A stretch of 64,000 bases of DNA from Chryseobacterium shigense (GTDB lineage: Bacteria; Bacteroidota; Bacteroidia; Flavobacteriales; Weeksellaceae): positions 124,001 through 188,000 of the forward strand of contig NZ_JACHLC010000003.1 of assembly GCF_014207845.1 (NCBI RefSeq), given 5' to 3'. A model generated the notes under the pieces. It was not told where the DNA came from. It did no database searches and saw only the letters and a program-made list of their open reading frames with translations. Positions within the stretch are counted from its first letter, which is position 1, and each line of letters begins with the position of its first letter. The position numbers were made by a program, and so were the translations under genes. This document shows, one piece after another, positions 8,501-17,034 of the stretch.

Positions 8501-10503
8501 AAAGCAGGGTCAGTATATGATAAATTGATTTCGCCACTTACAGAATAAAGGCTTAGATCTTTAAGTCCAAATGATGGGAACGGATCTTTTCTTCCCCATT
8601 GGTATTGTAAGCCCAGAGATTTATGCCATTCATTTCCAACAAAATTAGCATTGGTAGCACCCAGGTTTCTGTCCATCCATTTCCAGTTGGTTACCACATT
8701 TCCGTCCTTATCTTTTTCAAAGCCGTGATGATAGGTACTTCCGTTGGTTCTTGGATCGTCAGTAGCCCATACGTGCCATGACCAGTAGATTTTGTCATCA
8801 ACTTTGTATGAAATAACGGCATTACCTTCTTTTACTTTGTTGATCATTACTTTGATCCTTGCATTTTCTCCTGTGCCTTCCAAAGTAATGGATTTGATAA
8901 GTCCCGGCTCATCTTCCCAGTATAGTCCTGCTTTTGCAAGACCTTGCTGAGGGATAGGTGTGTAATTGCCACTGTCATTCTTCATAAAATCACCACCTTT
9001 TGCCCACATTTCGTAAGCTTTTTTTACAGGGATGTATAAACCGTCTACGGCGGCTCCGTATTGGTCTTTACCTGTGAAGATATAGCTGTTAGGAGCTTTT
9101 GTCCAGTCTGCGACAAGAGTTGGCTGTGCTCCCGGATTAATTGTAAAACAGTTTACAGAGCATTCTGAGGCATCATTTTTATAAGCTGTTGTATTTCCAA
9201 ATACACCTGTATATTTAATAAACTTAGAAACCTCTTTTTCAATATCCTGTAATGATCTTATTGTTTGATAGCTTGCTGTAGCAGCATTTCTCAATGCTCC
9301 TACACCGTAAAGAGTCATTTCAGAAGTATCGGAAATACTTAAGTTTTCAGATCCCGGTCCTCTTCTGACTCCCTGACTATTGGTATATCCAAAGTAAGGA
9401 CCTCCATAATTACTGGTAGTGTTTGGATTTAAATCAATAAAGGTTCCGTCACTTTTGTATATTCTTAAACCTGTTGCAAGGCTGGATACAATAACTACAG
9501 GCTCCTGGTCAGGAATAATCTCAGATAGATTCTTCCATGTTCTGTTATAGAGGTTGAAATACCTGCTTTCTAGTTTAGCCGGATCTTTGAAATTAAAATA
9601 TCCGGGGCCATCAGGCTCTCCCGGCCACTGACTGAATTTCATGAAAAACCCGTTGGCAGAAAATTTACCTGCAAACATATATACCGGATCATCATAGCTA
9701 TACAGATAGGGGATGGGGTGTCCGGCTGCTTCATTGTAGATGAATTCAGGAGTAGAGCCAAGTGAATTACTGATTGCCCCTGTATTGACAAGCTTTACAG
9801 ATTTAATACCATTGGATTCTGTAATGATGTCTGATGGATTGGCAGGAGAAAAAACTACATCGTTCTTTTTATTGTCCATTAAAACATTACCCAGTTTGTT
9901 CCAGAAATAGGCTGAGGTTACCCTGTCTTTAATTCCTGTAGCTTTTCCATTGGCATCTGTTGTAATTGTCCCTTCTTTTCTAGGGGTTAAAAGCATGGTA
10001 TACTCATTTTCATCCAGCTCACAATTACCGATGGAATAATCTCCCTGTTTGTAGTGGTCTACAGTTTTATTCCACGCTACACTGGTAAAATTGTTTGTGT
10101 CAGAACTTAGTTCAACTTTCAGATTGTAAGTTGGGCTTGCCGAAGCAGGCAATTCAAATGTTGCTTTTAAGTTTTCGTTATATTGGTTGTAAGAATAGAG
10201 TGTCTTACACCATGCTATAACCCATTCTCCCTGAGCGTTTTGATACTTAATGGAGAGGAGAATGTTAGTGTCTGTAAAAGGCTTGGAAAACTGTCCGCTC
10301 ATAACGACAAGCCCTTTTTCGTTCACATTTTGTGAAACAACGATAAGAGGATCCAGATCATAGACACTTGGTGGGATAAGTGTCATAGATTTGAATCCAA
10401 TACTGGTCTCATGATACCAGGGGACAGCTGCTGTCGCCCATGCATGAGACGATGCAATACTAAGTACTGCAGCAAAAATCTTTAGTGTCGATTTTTTTTT
10501 CAT
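5548..10503 (-). CDS. Giant type IX-secreted protein with two FISUMP-like modules, copy A
   Basis: The chosen ATG at 10503 gives 1651 residues; an in-frame start at 10614 would add 37 residues before an obvious signal peptide, and the paralogue starts at the equivalent point. After the signal peptide (about 1-23, ending SSHAWA) comes a unique N-terminal region, then two related modules. Each shows a WSWHxW motif, a WMDRNLGA or FMDRDLGA motif (about 608 and 1174), QWGRKDPxP, and a YDPCPxxWR motif (about 794 and 1361); VRCIYDP is near 966. This pattern resembles the FISUMP paralogous domain of Bacteroidetes and Fibrobacteres. The last 75 residues (FFPNPV ... YNLSGQLVKSG ... GVYLVRI) form a type IX sorting domain, so the protein is exported and probably anchored to the surface. 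Function unknown; adhesion is a guess. Confidence 0.9.
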   Translation of the reverse strand: MKKKSTLKIFAAVLSIASSHAWATAAVPWYHETSIGFKSMTLIPPSVYDLDPLIVVSQNVNEKGLVVMSGQFSKPFTDTNILLSIKYQNAQGEWVIAWCKTLYSYNQYNENLKATFELPASASPTYNLKVELSSDTNNFTSVAWNKTVDHYKQGDYSIGNCELDENEYTMLLTPRKEGTITTDANGKATGIKDRVTSAYFWNKLGNVLMDNKKNDVVFSPANPSDIITESNGIKSVKLVNTGAISNSLGSTPEFIYNEAAGHPIPYLYSYDDPVYMFAGKFSANGFFMKFSQWPGEPDGPGYFNFKDPAKLESRYFNLYNRTWKNLSEIIPDQEPVVIVSSLATGLRIYKSDGTFIDLNPNTTSNYGGPYFGYTNSQGVRRGPGSENLSISDTSEMTLYGVGALRNAATASYQTIRSLQDIEKEVSKFIKYTGVFGNTTAYKNDASECSVNCFTINPGAQPTLVADWTKAPNSYIFTGKDQYGAAVDGLYIPVKKAYEMWAKGGDFMKNDSGNYTPIPQQGLAKAGLYWEDEPGLIKSITLEGTGENARIKVMINKVKEGNAVISYKVDDKIYWSWHVWATDDPRTNGSTYHHGFEKDKDGNVVTNWKWMDRNLGATNANFVGNEWHKSLGLQYQWGRKDPFPSFGLKDLSLYSVSGEINLSYTDPAFQSKFVKIRGNRYSAQRNTGTDTPNGNIRFSIQNPISFIATPLYVAKIGEPLLNDGEDFLQQNANGTWPQPVGITNWFSKQKYKQYTSPYREDIVAWDLWGDTRQGKYSDIDDTAVGEASSRYALKSPYDPCPCNWRVPSSYFSGGRNSSTPEPNENRYSPWGKHTGNTIDPEFNATSLNADYPGIKIYPQFGFDFSGVAGMNLGKFPINGNYELYPNSTSGLKYGTGWVAPVMEFQDQSADGGLVTSTFITATEMINGVRRTSFGTAGLALISDPLSASKPRPGWHRFSSSAHSGGGGVRCIYDPNAAFMPAAFETDYVYSGSETYSTETLKSWTKLPNSYVEYTNSDLVTPNPNGNNIDPNRDNDRIIDIPLRKAYAMYKLHLSTDFSFPAEGTKTSSVVWTTNTSLIKTMEIIGGDGPIESAILRVTLNSKTYGNAVVAFHMGNGTWSANKHSDPVLWSWHIWAPRTVIAKYDVDPENAGNGGVITANQQFVDPMTSAGVPMKTTFMDRDLGARDKLVNEHIYEPSGSVFASGLAAPTTASFPTGNPATLARLAQISESGGLHYQWGRKDPLPVFYNPGPSYYNYGTNYAAYNVFRQNNPANASTGAIPYTANVPETEYLNSYTQAYPAYSAAANVSASDSKADKMKKVLKYSVNNPLNYLYQSDAAKLDWVSDENGNMPERWGHATEKSAYDPCPAGWRVVDLESVSTGIILGNFISKGNTPWFYNKQFNNAYGIDPGDMNAVVKYENYDPAKYNYIGGTLYAYFSGKGAVAYGFILNRPEYNIGLFPNTGIRGFNGGNAMNDYLNGTSGLKAFQYSGIWTSASQGSGGSSLGMLFKPTSNPYYFLTPTFGFRPQAAMSCRCAEIKYDTNGKEIGRYEPFVLPVAPTALAKAKDVLSKAVIKEKVAQNKLEFFPNPVKSMLHIKGNDVAKEYYYQIYNLSGQLVKSGKFENEQTDLSSLVSGVYLVRINNSDTIAKIIKE

Positions 10504-10656
10504 ACGTATAGAATTAAAAGTGTTTTTGAAATAGGTTATCAGACTTATAAGATGTTCGGAAATAAACAATAGTGGATTAAATCCCAACCTGTAATAAAAA
10601 AAGCAAAATTTCACAATAAAAAGTATTTACTGCTGCTTACTATAAGTCGATGTAAT

Positions 10657-10749
10657 TTAAATCAGATTTTTGAGAGAATAATTTTCAGAAGTAATGAAAA
10701 ATGAGGCAACAGAGAACTGCATCATACTGAAAGAGTGATTTTTTTTCAT
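10657..10749 (-). CDS. Short leader ORF, 30 codons, MKKN type
   Basis: The ORF starts ATGAAAAAAAAT and encodes 30 residues beginning MKKNHSF, with a hydrophobic middle (FSVASFFIT). It lies about 75 bases after the predicted transcription start and 153 bases before the start of giant protein A. Copy B's leader has a counterpart with the same first codons. There is no clear ribosome binding site, as is usual in Bacteroidetes. It could be a translated leader or a chance ORF; similarity to copy B stops after about seven codons. Confidence 0.3.
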   Translation of the reverse strand: MKKNHSFSMMQFSVASFFITSENYSLKNLI

Positions 10750-11084
10750 GTGTTGTGTTTTAATGTTATTGTGTTTTTTTTTAATTTTAAAAAAAATAAA
10801 ACGGGTTTGAAATTTTTTAAAATCCTTTTAGCAAAAGTCGATAAAAAAATATTTTCCTACAATAGGAAGAAGATTTTTCACGAAAAAAGTACTATGGATT
10901 TATAAATTTATATAGTTGGGTTTTGTAATTTATTAATGAGTATGAGGCTTTACGTTAAATTGTTTTGGTAAAATATTTCGAAATTTCATGATCCAAAAAT
11001 TGTAAAAATGCCAAAATTACTTCCCAAACTATAAGCTATGATACCTTATTTCCGATACTAATTTTACCCTAACTGCATCCCTAC

Positions 11085-11120
11085 AATAAAAAAACCGCCT
11101 CAATCCAGATTGAGGCGGTT
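11085..11120 (-). terminator. Rho-independent terminator of the second giant secreted protein gene
   Basis: AACCGCCTCAAT at 11093-11104 and ATTGAGGCGGTT at 11109-11120 form a perfect 12-base-pair stem with a four-base loop. On the minus strand it is followed by T residues. It ends 22 bases past the stop codon. Confidence 0.93.
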
Positions 11121-11142
11121 CATCTTACGAATAACTATTGGC

Positions 11143-14100
11143 TTATTGCTTAATAATTTTCACGATGGTTTCAGAATCATTGATTCTTATTAAATAAGCT
11201 CCTTGCGGAAGCGAAGAAAGATCTGTCTGTTTGTTTTCAAATTTTCCTTGTTTTACAAGCTGTCCTGAAACATTGTAAATCTGGTAATAGTAATCTTTGT
11301 CATTGGCATTGATGTATAGAATACTCTTCACAGGGTTAGGGAAAACAGTCAGTTTTGAACTGTCTTTCTGCATTTCTTCAATTTGCTTTTTGGCAAAAGT
11401 ATTTACTGCTTTTCCTGCGGTGTTTTTCGGAACTGCAAGCGCTAAAGGTTCATATCTTCCGATCTCATTTCCGTTACCGTCATATTTGATTTTTGCGCAA
11501 CGGCATGACATTGCGGTTTGCGGGTAATAAGGATTTCCGGTGGATATTGCATAAGAACCCGGTGCATTAAGACCAAAGTCAATATACAAACCAATAGCCT
11601 GGCCGGCATGTCTGTCTGCAGGAGAAGATGTCCAGATTCCGGAAAACTTAAGTTTTACCTGTCCGCCATTGTCAATTGTTTTGGCATCATCTTTTGTATA
11701 AACGAGAAGATCTTTTCCTCCGTTGAATCCACGTATTCCGCTGTTCGCAAAACTTCCTATAGCGAAATGGCTGTCGTTGAATACGAATCCATAACGGGTA
11801 GCCGGATAATTCGCAATCATAGAAATCTGGCCTGGGTAAGAAAGACTGGTAGCAGAATATGTCGTACTAACGCCGTAAATCCCTCCGGGGTTCAAGCCAT
11901 ACTGTCCGTTTCCTGTATTTCTGTATCCGTTATAGTACCAAGGATTATTACCATGAGCAAATGGCCATCCTGCATAAAAACCTGCAAGTGAAGCCGGCTC
12001 TGTTTCATATACGGCAGCGGAGAATGTGTCTGGTATTCTCCATCCTTCAGGGCATGGATCGTAAGGAGACTTTTCAGCTGCATGGCCCCATCTGGAAGCA
12101 AACTGTCCGTTCTCATCAGATAACCAGTCTCCGATTTTTTTATTCGGATCGGTTTCACTGCTGGTATTTCGATATAGGAAATACATCGGATTTTTTACAG
12201 AGTACTGCAGTACTTTTTTAATTTTATCCTTTTTAGGGTCTGCCGGCAGAATACCAGAAGAATATTCTGCATATTCCTTGGCATAATTAGCAGTATAATT
12301 AAGGTTATCAATCGCTGTACTGTATGGAATAATACCACTGCTGATCGGACCGTTTTGTGAATAAACAGGGGTTCTGTTTAAATTTTTATATGCAGTTGAT
12401 CCGTTTGTAAATTCATAGTTCCCTCCAGGATTGATAAATGCCGGAATAGGATCTTTTTTACCCCACTGATAGTGAAGCCCGCCACTTTTGCTTAATGCCG
12501 GTGAAAGGGAATAATTGGTAGTAGAGAAAATAACTCCCGGGAACATCATTAAGGCTCCCAGATCTCTGTCCATAAAGGTAGTTTCCAATTGGGCACCAAT
12601 ACTTTTCACAGGTTTTACAAACGCCGAGTTAACGTTTAAAACACCACCGTTTTCTGGTGTTTCAGTAGTATAGCCGGTGCTTGCTATCACAGTTTCAGGA
12701 ACCCAGATATGCCAGCTCCAGATAACAGGATCCTGGTTTTTTCCATTGGCCCATGTAGTAGTGGAATTTCCTAAATGGAAGGCTACAACGGCATTACCAT
12801 AGTTCAGAGACTTTAATGTAACCCTAAGTCTCGCTAATTCTTTGCTGTCAGGATTAATGATCTCTATGTTTTCTATCAGGTCTTTATTGGTAGTCCATAC
12901 TACAGACGCAGATTTGTTGTTTCCTTCCGGAAATTCTTCTGTTGTGCTAAGATTCAGTTTATGCATGGCATAAGCTTTACCCAGAGGGATATCAATAACA
13001 CGGTCCTTATCGGAAGCATTTACATCTACAGGGTTGTTTGTATATTCAACATAACTGTTTGGCTGATTGGTCCAGGATTTTAAAGTTTCCAATGAATATT
13101 CCTGAGCCGGCAGCGTAAAGAAATTGGTTTCAAATATTTGTGGCATAAAAGCATTGTTCGGATCTTTAATACATCTTATACCTGAAGTTTCATGGGTATT
13201 TCCATCATGATCAGTTGAAGCAAGGCTATAAAGGCCAAAGTTATTTGCTGGCTCCTTTATATTTCCCGGATCTGAATTGTATCTTAAACCTCTTGGTCCG
13301 TACCATGGCCCTCCATTTGCAGCTCCTACAGAAAATGTAGAAGAACCTAATGAACCGTCTGAAGATCCATCCTGATATATAATAGAAGGTTTTACCTTTC
13401 CTGATGCTGCAATACTATTGGCAGTAACTACATTAGGATAATATTCATAGTTCCCGTTAATAGGGATCAGTCCTAAATTACGATTGGTAACGCCGGAAAA
13501 ATCATACCCTAAACCAGGATATATTTTGATACCCGGGAATTTTGTGCTGGATGTAGCCGGATCTGAAGTAAATGCATCATAATCATTAGCACCTCCGATT
13601 TTTCCCCAAGGTGAGGCATTATTATCATTACTCGGACTGGCTAAATTATCATAATAAGAAGGAACCCTCCAGTTACAAGGACATGGATCATAAGGTGATT
13701 TCATCGCATAGCTCATACTTTCTTTAGCCATCTGAGGATCATATGAATTATTCAGATCACTTATTTTACCTCCTCTTGTATCTCCCCAAAGGTCCCAGGC
13801 AACATTCTGATAAGGGTCGGCATTGAATTCAGACCTGTATTTCTGTTTCGAGAACCATGTTGTACGTCTTTGAGGATACCATGAATTATCAGCATTCTGA
13901 ACCAGCATGTCTTCTCCATTGTTGTCCACTGTTTCTCCTTTTTTTCTGACATACATCGGAGGAATGATCATGTTGATAGGATTCTGGATAGAATAGCGGA
14001 TATTCCCGTTAGGAGTATCATATCCCGTATTTTCCTGTGGATCATAAAGATTTCCTCTGAATTTTACAGGAAGTACAGAAGTGGCCCCGATCATAGATTT

Positions 14101-16068
14101 GGATCCCTGGCTTCTTATATTTCCTACTTCACCAGAAATGTCATACCTGGTACCATCCTTATACACTAAAGATGGGAACGGGTCTTTTCTTCCCCATTGG
14201 TAATTTAATCCTTGAGATTTATTCCAGTTATTGCCTACAAAATTAGCACTTGTCGCTCCCAGGTTTCTGTCCATCCATTTCCAATCCGAAACTGGATTTC
14301 CGTTTTTATCTTTTTCAAAACCGAGACGATAAGTACTTCCGTCTGTAGGATCGTCTGTTACCCAAACGTGCCACGTCCAGTATACTTGATTGTTTACTCT
14401 ATAAGAAACAACAGCATTACCTTCTTTAAGCCTGTTTACTGAAACTTTGATTTTTGCATCTTCACCTGTGCCTTCCAAAGCAACAGATTTTATAAGTCCC
14501 GGCTCATCTTCCCAGTACAGCCCCGTACTGGCAGTTCCTGCTGGGATAGGGGTGTAACTGCCCTGGTCATTCTTCATAAATTCGCCTCCTTTGGCCCACA
14601 TTTCATAGGCTTTCTTTACAGGAATATAAAGGCCGTCCACAGCATTCCCGTTTTTATCCTTACCGGTGAAAACATAACTGTTTGGAGCTTTGGTCCAGTC
14701 TACAAAATCTGACTGAGCACCTGAATTGATTGCAAAACAGGTAACAGGGCAGTCCTCTGCGGCCGGATTTCCGAAAATACCGACGTATTTTATAAATTTA
14801 TTGATCTCGCTTTCGATGTCTATCAAAGGCCTTGACGGACCGTTCCAGCTGTTGATCACTTTTCTGTTTCTGATGGCTCCTACCCCATATAGTGATGCCT
14901 GAGAGGTGTTGCTTAATGAAAAATTTTCAGAACCGGGACCTCTTTGCTTTTCATAAAGCGGGGGATAACCAAAATCATCGGTAGTATTGTAATTGCTTAA
15001 AGCCGTAAGGGAAACATATTGCCCGTTAGCTTTATAAACTCTTAAACCTGTTATTTCACTGATCACAATAACAACGGGCTGCTGATTGGTGAAAACATCA
15101 CCCAGCTTCTCATTGATGTAGTTATAAAGGTTATAATACCTGTTAAGAAGAGAATTAGGATTAGTAAAATCTAAATATCCTCTTCCCCAGGGTTCTCCTC
15201 CTTCTTCAGGTGGCAGAAACCAGTTACTGAAGTTAATGAAGAAACTTTCATTAGAAAACTTTCCGGCAAACATATAAACCGGATCATGATAAGAGAACTC
15301 GAAAGGACTCGTATCACTGCCCTGATAGATATATTTCTGGGAGCTTGCTATGGTAGTAAGGTTATTAGGATTCGTAATGTTAACAACCGGTGAATTGGCA
15401 TTGGAATTATCCAGCGCTGCATTTCCCTGGAAGGATAAAACAATATCATCCAGTTTTTTCGTTAAGTGTTGAGACTTTACTCTGTCTTTTACCCCTGAAA
15501 CAGTTCCATTCGGGTTGTATAAAACAGTTCCGTCTTTTTTGGGGGTAAACAGGATGGTGTACTGGTTTTCATCCAGATCACAATTGGCATAGGTGTAATT
15601 TGCCTTTTTGTAATGATTTACTGTTTTATCCCAGATGATTGAATTCCAGTTGGTAATGGTTTCATTTGAACTTAATTCGATCTTAACGGAATGTGTGTTT
15701 AAAGCCGACTCTGGTAACTCGAAATTAGCAGTAAGGTCTTCATTATACTCATAGTTCCCTGCAAAAGTTTTGCACCATAAAGAAACCCAGTTGTTTTGGG
15801 CGTCTTTATACTTGATGGTGACTTTTACATCTCCGGCGGTGTTAGGCTTTTGGAAGTTACCTTTGATAACTACCAGCCCTTTCTCATTCGCATTTTGTGA
15901 AATGACGATAAGAGGATCCAGATCATAGACACTTGGTGGGAGAGGTGTCATAGAATTGAATCCAATACTGGTCTCATTATGCCAGGGGACAGGTGCTGTC
16001 GCCCATGCATGAGACGATGCAATACTAAGTACTGCAGCAAAAATCTTTAGTGTCGATTTTTTGTTCAT
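11143..16068 (-). CDS. Giant type IX-secreted protein with two FISUMP-like modules, copy B
   Basis: A paralogue of the downstream gene, 1641 residues, with the same architecture: signal peptide ending SSHAWA, unique N-terminal region, two modules with WMDRNLGA (about 598) and FMDRDLGA (about 1163), QWGRKDP, YDPCPCNWRVP (about 790) and YDPCPEGWRIP (about 1335), and GIRCIKDP (about 961). A type IX sorting domain ends it (FPNPVKS ... YNVSGQLVKQG ... GAYLIRI). The two proteins are clearly related along their whole length but diverged, except for about the first 190 bases of coding and leader DNA, which are nearly identical. Each has its own promoter and terminator, so they are tandem monocistronic units. 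Secreted surface protein; substrate or partner unknown. Confidence 0.9.
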   Translation of the reverse strand: MNKKSTLKIFAAVLSIASSHAWATAPVPWHNETSIGFNSMTPLPPSVYDLDPLIVISQNANEKGLVVIKGNFQKPNTAGDVKVTIKYKDAQNNWVSLWCKTFAGNYEYNEDLTANFELPESALNTHSVKIELSSNETITNWNSIIWDKTVNHYKKANYTYANCDLDENQYTILFTPKKDGTVLYNPNGTVSGVKDRVKSQHLTKKLDDIVLSFQGNAALDNSNANSPVVNITNPNNLTTIASSQKYIYQGSDTSPFEFSYHDPVYMFAGKFSNESFFINFSNWFLPPEEGGEPWGRGYLDFTNPNSLLNRYYNLYNYINEKLGDVFTNQQPVVIVISEITGLRVYKANGQYVSLTALSNYNTTDDFGYPPLYEKQRGPGSENFSLSNTSQASLYGVGAIRNRKVINSWNGPSRPLIDIESEINKFIKYVGIFGNPAAEDCPVTCFAINSGAQSDFVDWTKAPNSYVFTGKDKNGNAVDGLYIPVKKAYEMWAKGGEFMKNDQGSYTPIPAGTASTGLYWEDEPGLIKSVALEGTGEDAKIKVSVNRLKEGNAVVSYRVNNQVYWTWHVWVTDDPTDGSTYRLGFEKDKNGNPVSDWKWMDRNLGATSANFVGNNWNKSQGLNYQWGRKDPFPSLVYKDGTRYDISGEVGNIRSQGSKSMIGATSVLPVKFRGNLYDPQENTGYDTPNGNIRYSIQNPINMIIPPMYVRKKGETVDNNGEDMLVQNADNSWYPQRRTTWFSKQKYRSEFNADPYQNVAWDLWGDTRGGKISDLNNSYDPQMAKESMSYAMKSPYDPCPCNWRVPSYYDNLASPSNDNNASPWGKIGGANDYDAFTSDPATSSTKFPGIKIYPGLGYDFSGVTNRNLGLIPINGNYEYYPNVVTANSIAASGKVKPSIIYQDGSSDGSLGSSTFSVGAANGGPWYGPRGLRYNSDPGNIKEPANNFGLYSLASTDHDGNTHETSGIRCIKDPNNAFMPQIFETNFFTLPAQEYSLETLKSWTNQPNSYVEYTNNPVDVNASDKDRVIDIPLGKAYAMHKLNLSTTEEFPEGNNKSASVVWTTNKDLIENIEIINPDSKELARLRVTLKSLNYGNAVVAFHLGNSTTTWANGKNQDPVIWSWHIWVPETVIASTGYTTETPENGGVLNVNSAFVKPVKSIGAQLETTFMDRDLGALMMFPGVIFSTTNYSLSPALSKSGGLHYQWGKKDPIPAFINPGGNYEFTNGSTAYKNLNRTPVYSQNGPISSGIIPYSTAIDNLNYTANYAKEYAEYSSGILPADPKKDKIKKVLQYSVKNPMYFLYRNTSSETDPNKKIGDWLSDENGQFASRWGHAAEKSPYDPCPEGWRIPDTFSAAVYETEPASLAGFYAGWPFAHGNNPWYYNGYRNTGNGQYGLNPGGIYGVSTTYSATSLSYPGQISMIANYPATRYGFVFNDSHFAIGSFANSGIRGFNGGKDLLVYTKDDAKTIDNGGQVKLKFSGIWTSSPADRHAGQAIGLYIDFGLNAPGSYAISTGNPYYPQTAMSCRCAKIKYDGNGNEIGRYEPLALAVPKNTAGKAVNTFAKKQIEEMQKDSSKLTVFPNPVKSILYINANDKDYYYQIYNVSGQLVKQGKFENKQTDLSSLPQGAYLIRINDSETIVKIIKQ

Positions 16069-16471
16069 ACGTATAGAATTAAAAGTGTTTTCGGTAAGAG
16101 AGAATTACAGGCTTTGAACTGTTAGAAGTATTAATTAATGCAAACATCCAATCCCAACCTGTTGTATTATATAATGATTTTGCAACTGATAAAAATATTT
16201 ATCATTGTTTATCTAAAATTATATTGGGATTTAAATGGGATTAATGAAGCCATCCGGAAGTTGCTCCATCTTTAAGAGAGTAATTTTTTTTCATGACATT
16301 GTGCTTAAAAATTGTGTAGTGTTTTTGAAATAAATAATTAAGAATATAAGACAGACTTAATTCTTAAAAACCGTTTCAGCAAAAGTCGAGAAAAAAATAT
16401 TCCTTTACAATAAAAAGAATGTTTTTAAAGAAAAACGGTAACTAAATTTATAAATCTGTAGGGGAGATTTT
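16069..16471 (-). promoter_or_regulatory. Promoter and about 305-base leader of copy B
   Basis: On the minus strand TTG (16410-16408), 20 bases, then GACTTTTGC (16387-16379) forms a promoter matching that of copy A in sequence and spacing. Around it about 90 bases (16366-16461) are conserved between the two loci. The leader contains a short MKKN ORF (16241-16294) and the ACAGGTTGGGATT element (16162-16150 on the minus strand), 82 bases before the ATG. The final 25 bases before the start are identical to copy A. Confidence 0.6.
16241..16294 (-). CDS. Short leader ORF, 17 codons, MKKN type
   Basis: ATGAAAAAAAAT opens a 17-residue ORF beginning MKKNYSLKDG and ending GWLH. It sits at the same place in the leader of copy B as the 30-codon ORF does in copy A's. 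Only the first codons are shared. It may be a translated leader controlling the giant gene, or a chance ORF in a conserved leader. Confidence 0.3.
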   Translation of the reverse strand: MKKNYSLKDGATSGWLH

Positions 16472-17023
16472 TTATATTTTATTGTTGATATAGGACTCTG
16501 TAGCGCTTTCTGTTGAATAAACTGTTCCCGGGTTGCCAACCACTACAGAATTGGCAGGAACATCAAAATTTACATACGAATTGGGGGCAATCAAAACATT
16601 TTTTCCAATAGTAACACCCCCTACAATTACGGCATTGGCGCCTATCCAGACTTCATCGGAAATGGTAGGGAAACCTTGAAATTTACCACGGTTTTGCTGG
16701 CCGATGGTTACACCCTGTGCAATATTGCAGTTCTTTCCAATTTTAGCTTTAGGATTAATAACCAGACTTCCCCAGTGCCCCAGGTAAAAGCCTTCCCCGA
16801 TTTCAGTCTCAGGATAAATCTGGTAGCCGTATTTTATCTGGTAATGTCTGAGGACGAATTTCCAGAATACTCCTAAAACAGGCTTTTTATGATATTGCTG
16901 GGCTTTTCTTAAGACATAAATAAAATGCAGGTTCGGATTGATACATTTTTTCCAGATCTCGAATGAAGAGAGCCACGTTCCGCTCTCCCTGTAAAAATCT
17001 TTTTGTATAACCGTATAACTCAT
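16472..17023 (-). CDS. Left-handed beta-helix acyltransferase, serine acetyltransferase-like
   Basis: A protein of 183 residues whose second half is made of hexapeptide repeats (IGKNCNIAQGVTIG, then VWIGANAVIVGGVTIGKNVLIAPN), the left-handed beta-helix of acetyl-CoA-dependent O- and N-acetyltransferases. The GHWGSLVINPKAKIG motif is typical of the CysE-related colanic acid/serine acetyltransferase group. It is shorter than true CysE and sits 11 bases downstream of a glycosyltransferase gene on the same strand, so it probably acetylates a sugar or lipid-linked glycan in the cytoplasm rather than serine. Last gene of the minus-strand pair with 17035-18186. Confidence 0.85.
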   Translation of the reverse strand: MSYTVIQKDFYRESGTWLSSFEIWKKCINPNLHFIYVLRKAQQYHKKPVLGVFWKFVLRHYQIKYGYQIYPETEIGEGFYLGHWGSLVINPKAKIGKNCNIAQGVTIGQQNRGKFQGFPTISDEVWIGANAVIVGGVTIGKNVLIAPNSYVNFDVPANSVVVGNPGTVYSTESATESYINNKI

Positions 17024-17034
17024 TTTAATCTTTT

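Larger units (their letters stand above)
10504..11142 (-). promoter_or_regulatory. Promoter and about 320-base leader of copy A
   Basis: On the minus strand a TTG (10862-10860), 20 bases, then GACTTTTGC (10839-10831) resembles the Bacteroidetes promoter; the arrangement and spacing recur upstream of copy B. Transcription would start near 10825, giving a leader of about 320 bases before the ATG at 10503. The leader holds a short ORF (10657-10749) and a 13-base element, ACAGGTTGGGATT on the minus strand (10592-10580), also present in copy B's leader. The terminator of copy B occupies 11085-11120. Confidence 0.6.

Noticed and set aside
11518..11991. ORF of 157 codons opposite giant protein B
   Set aside because: Antisense to a strongly supported coding region; no motif.
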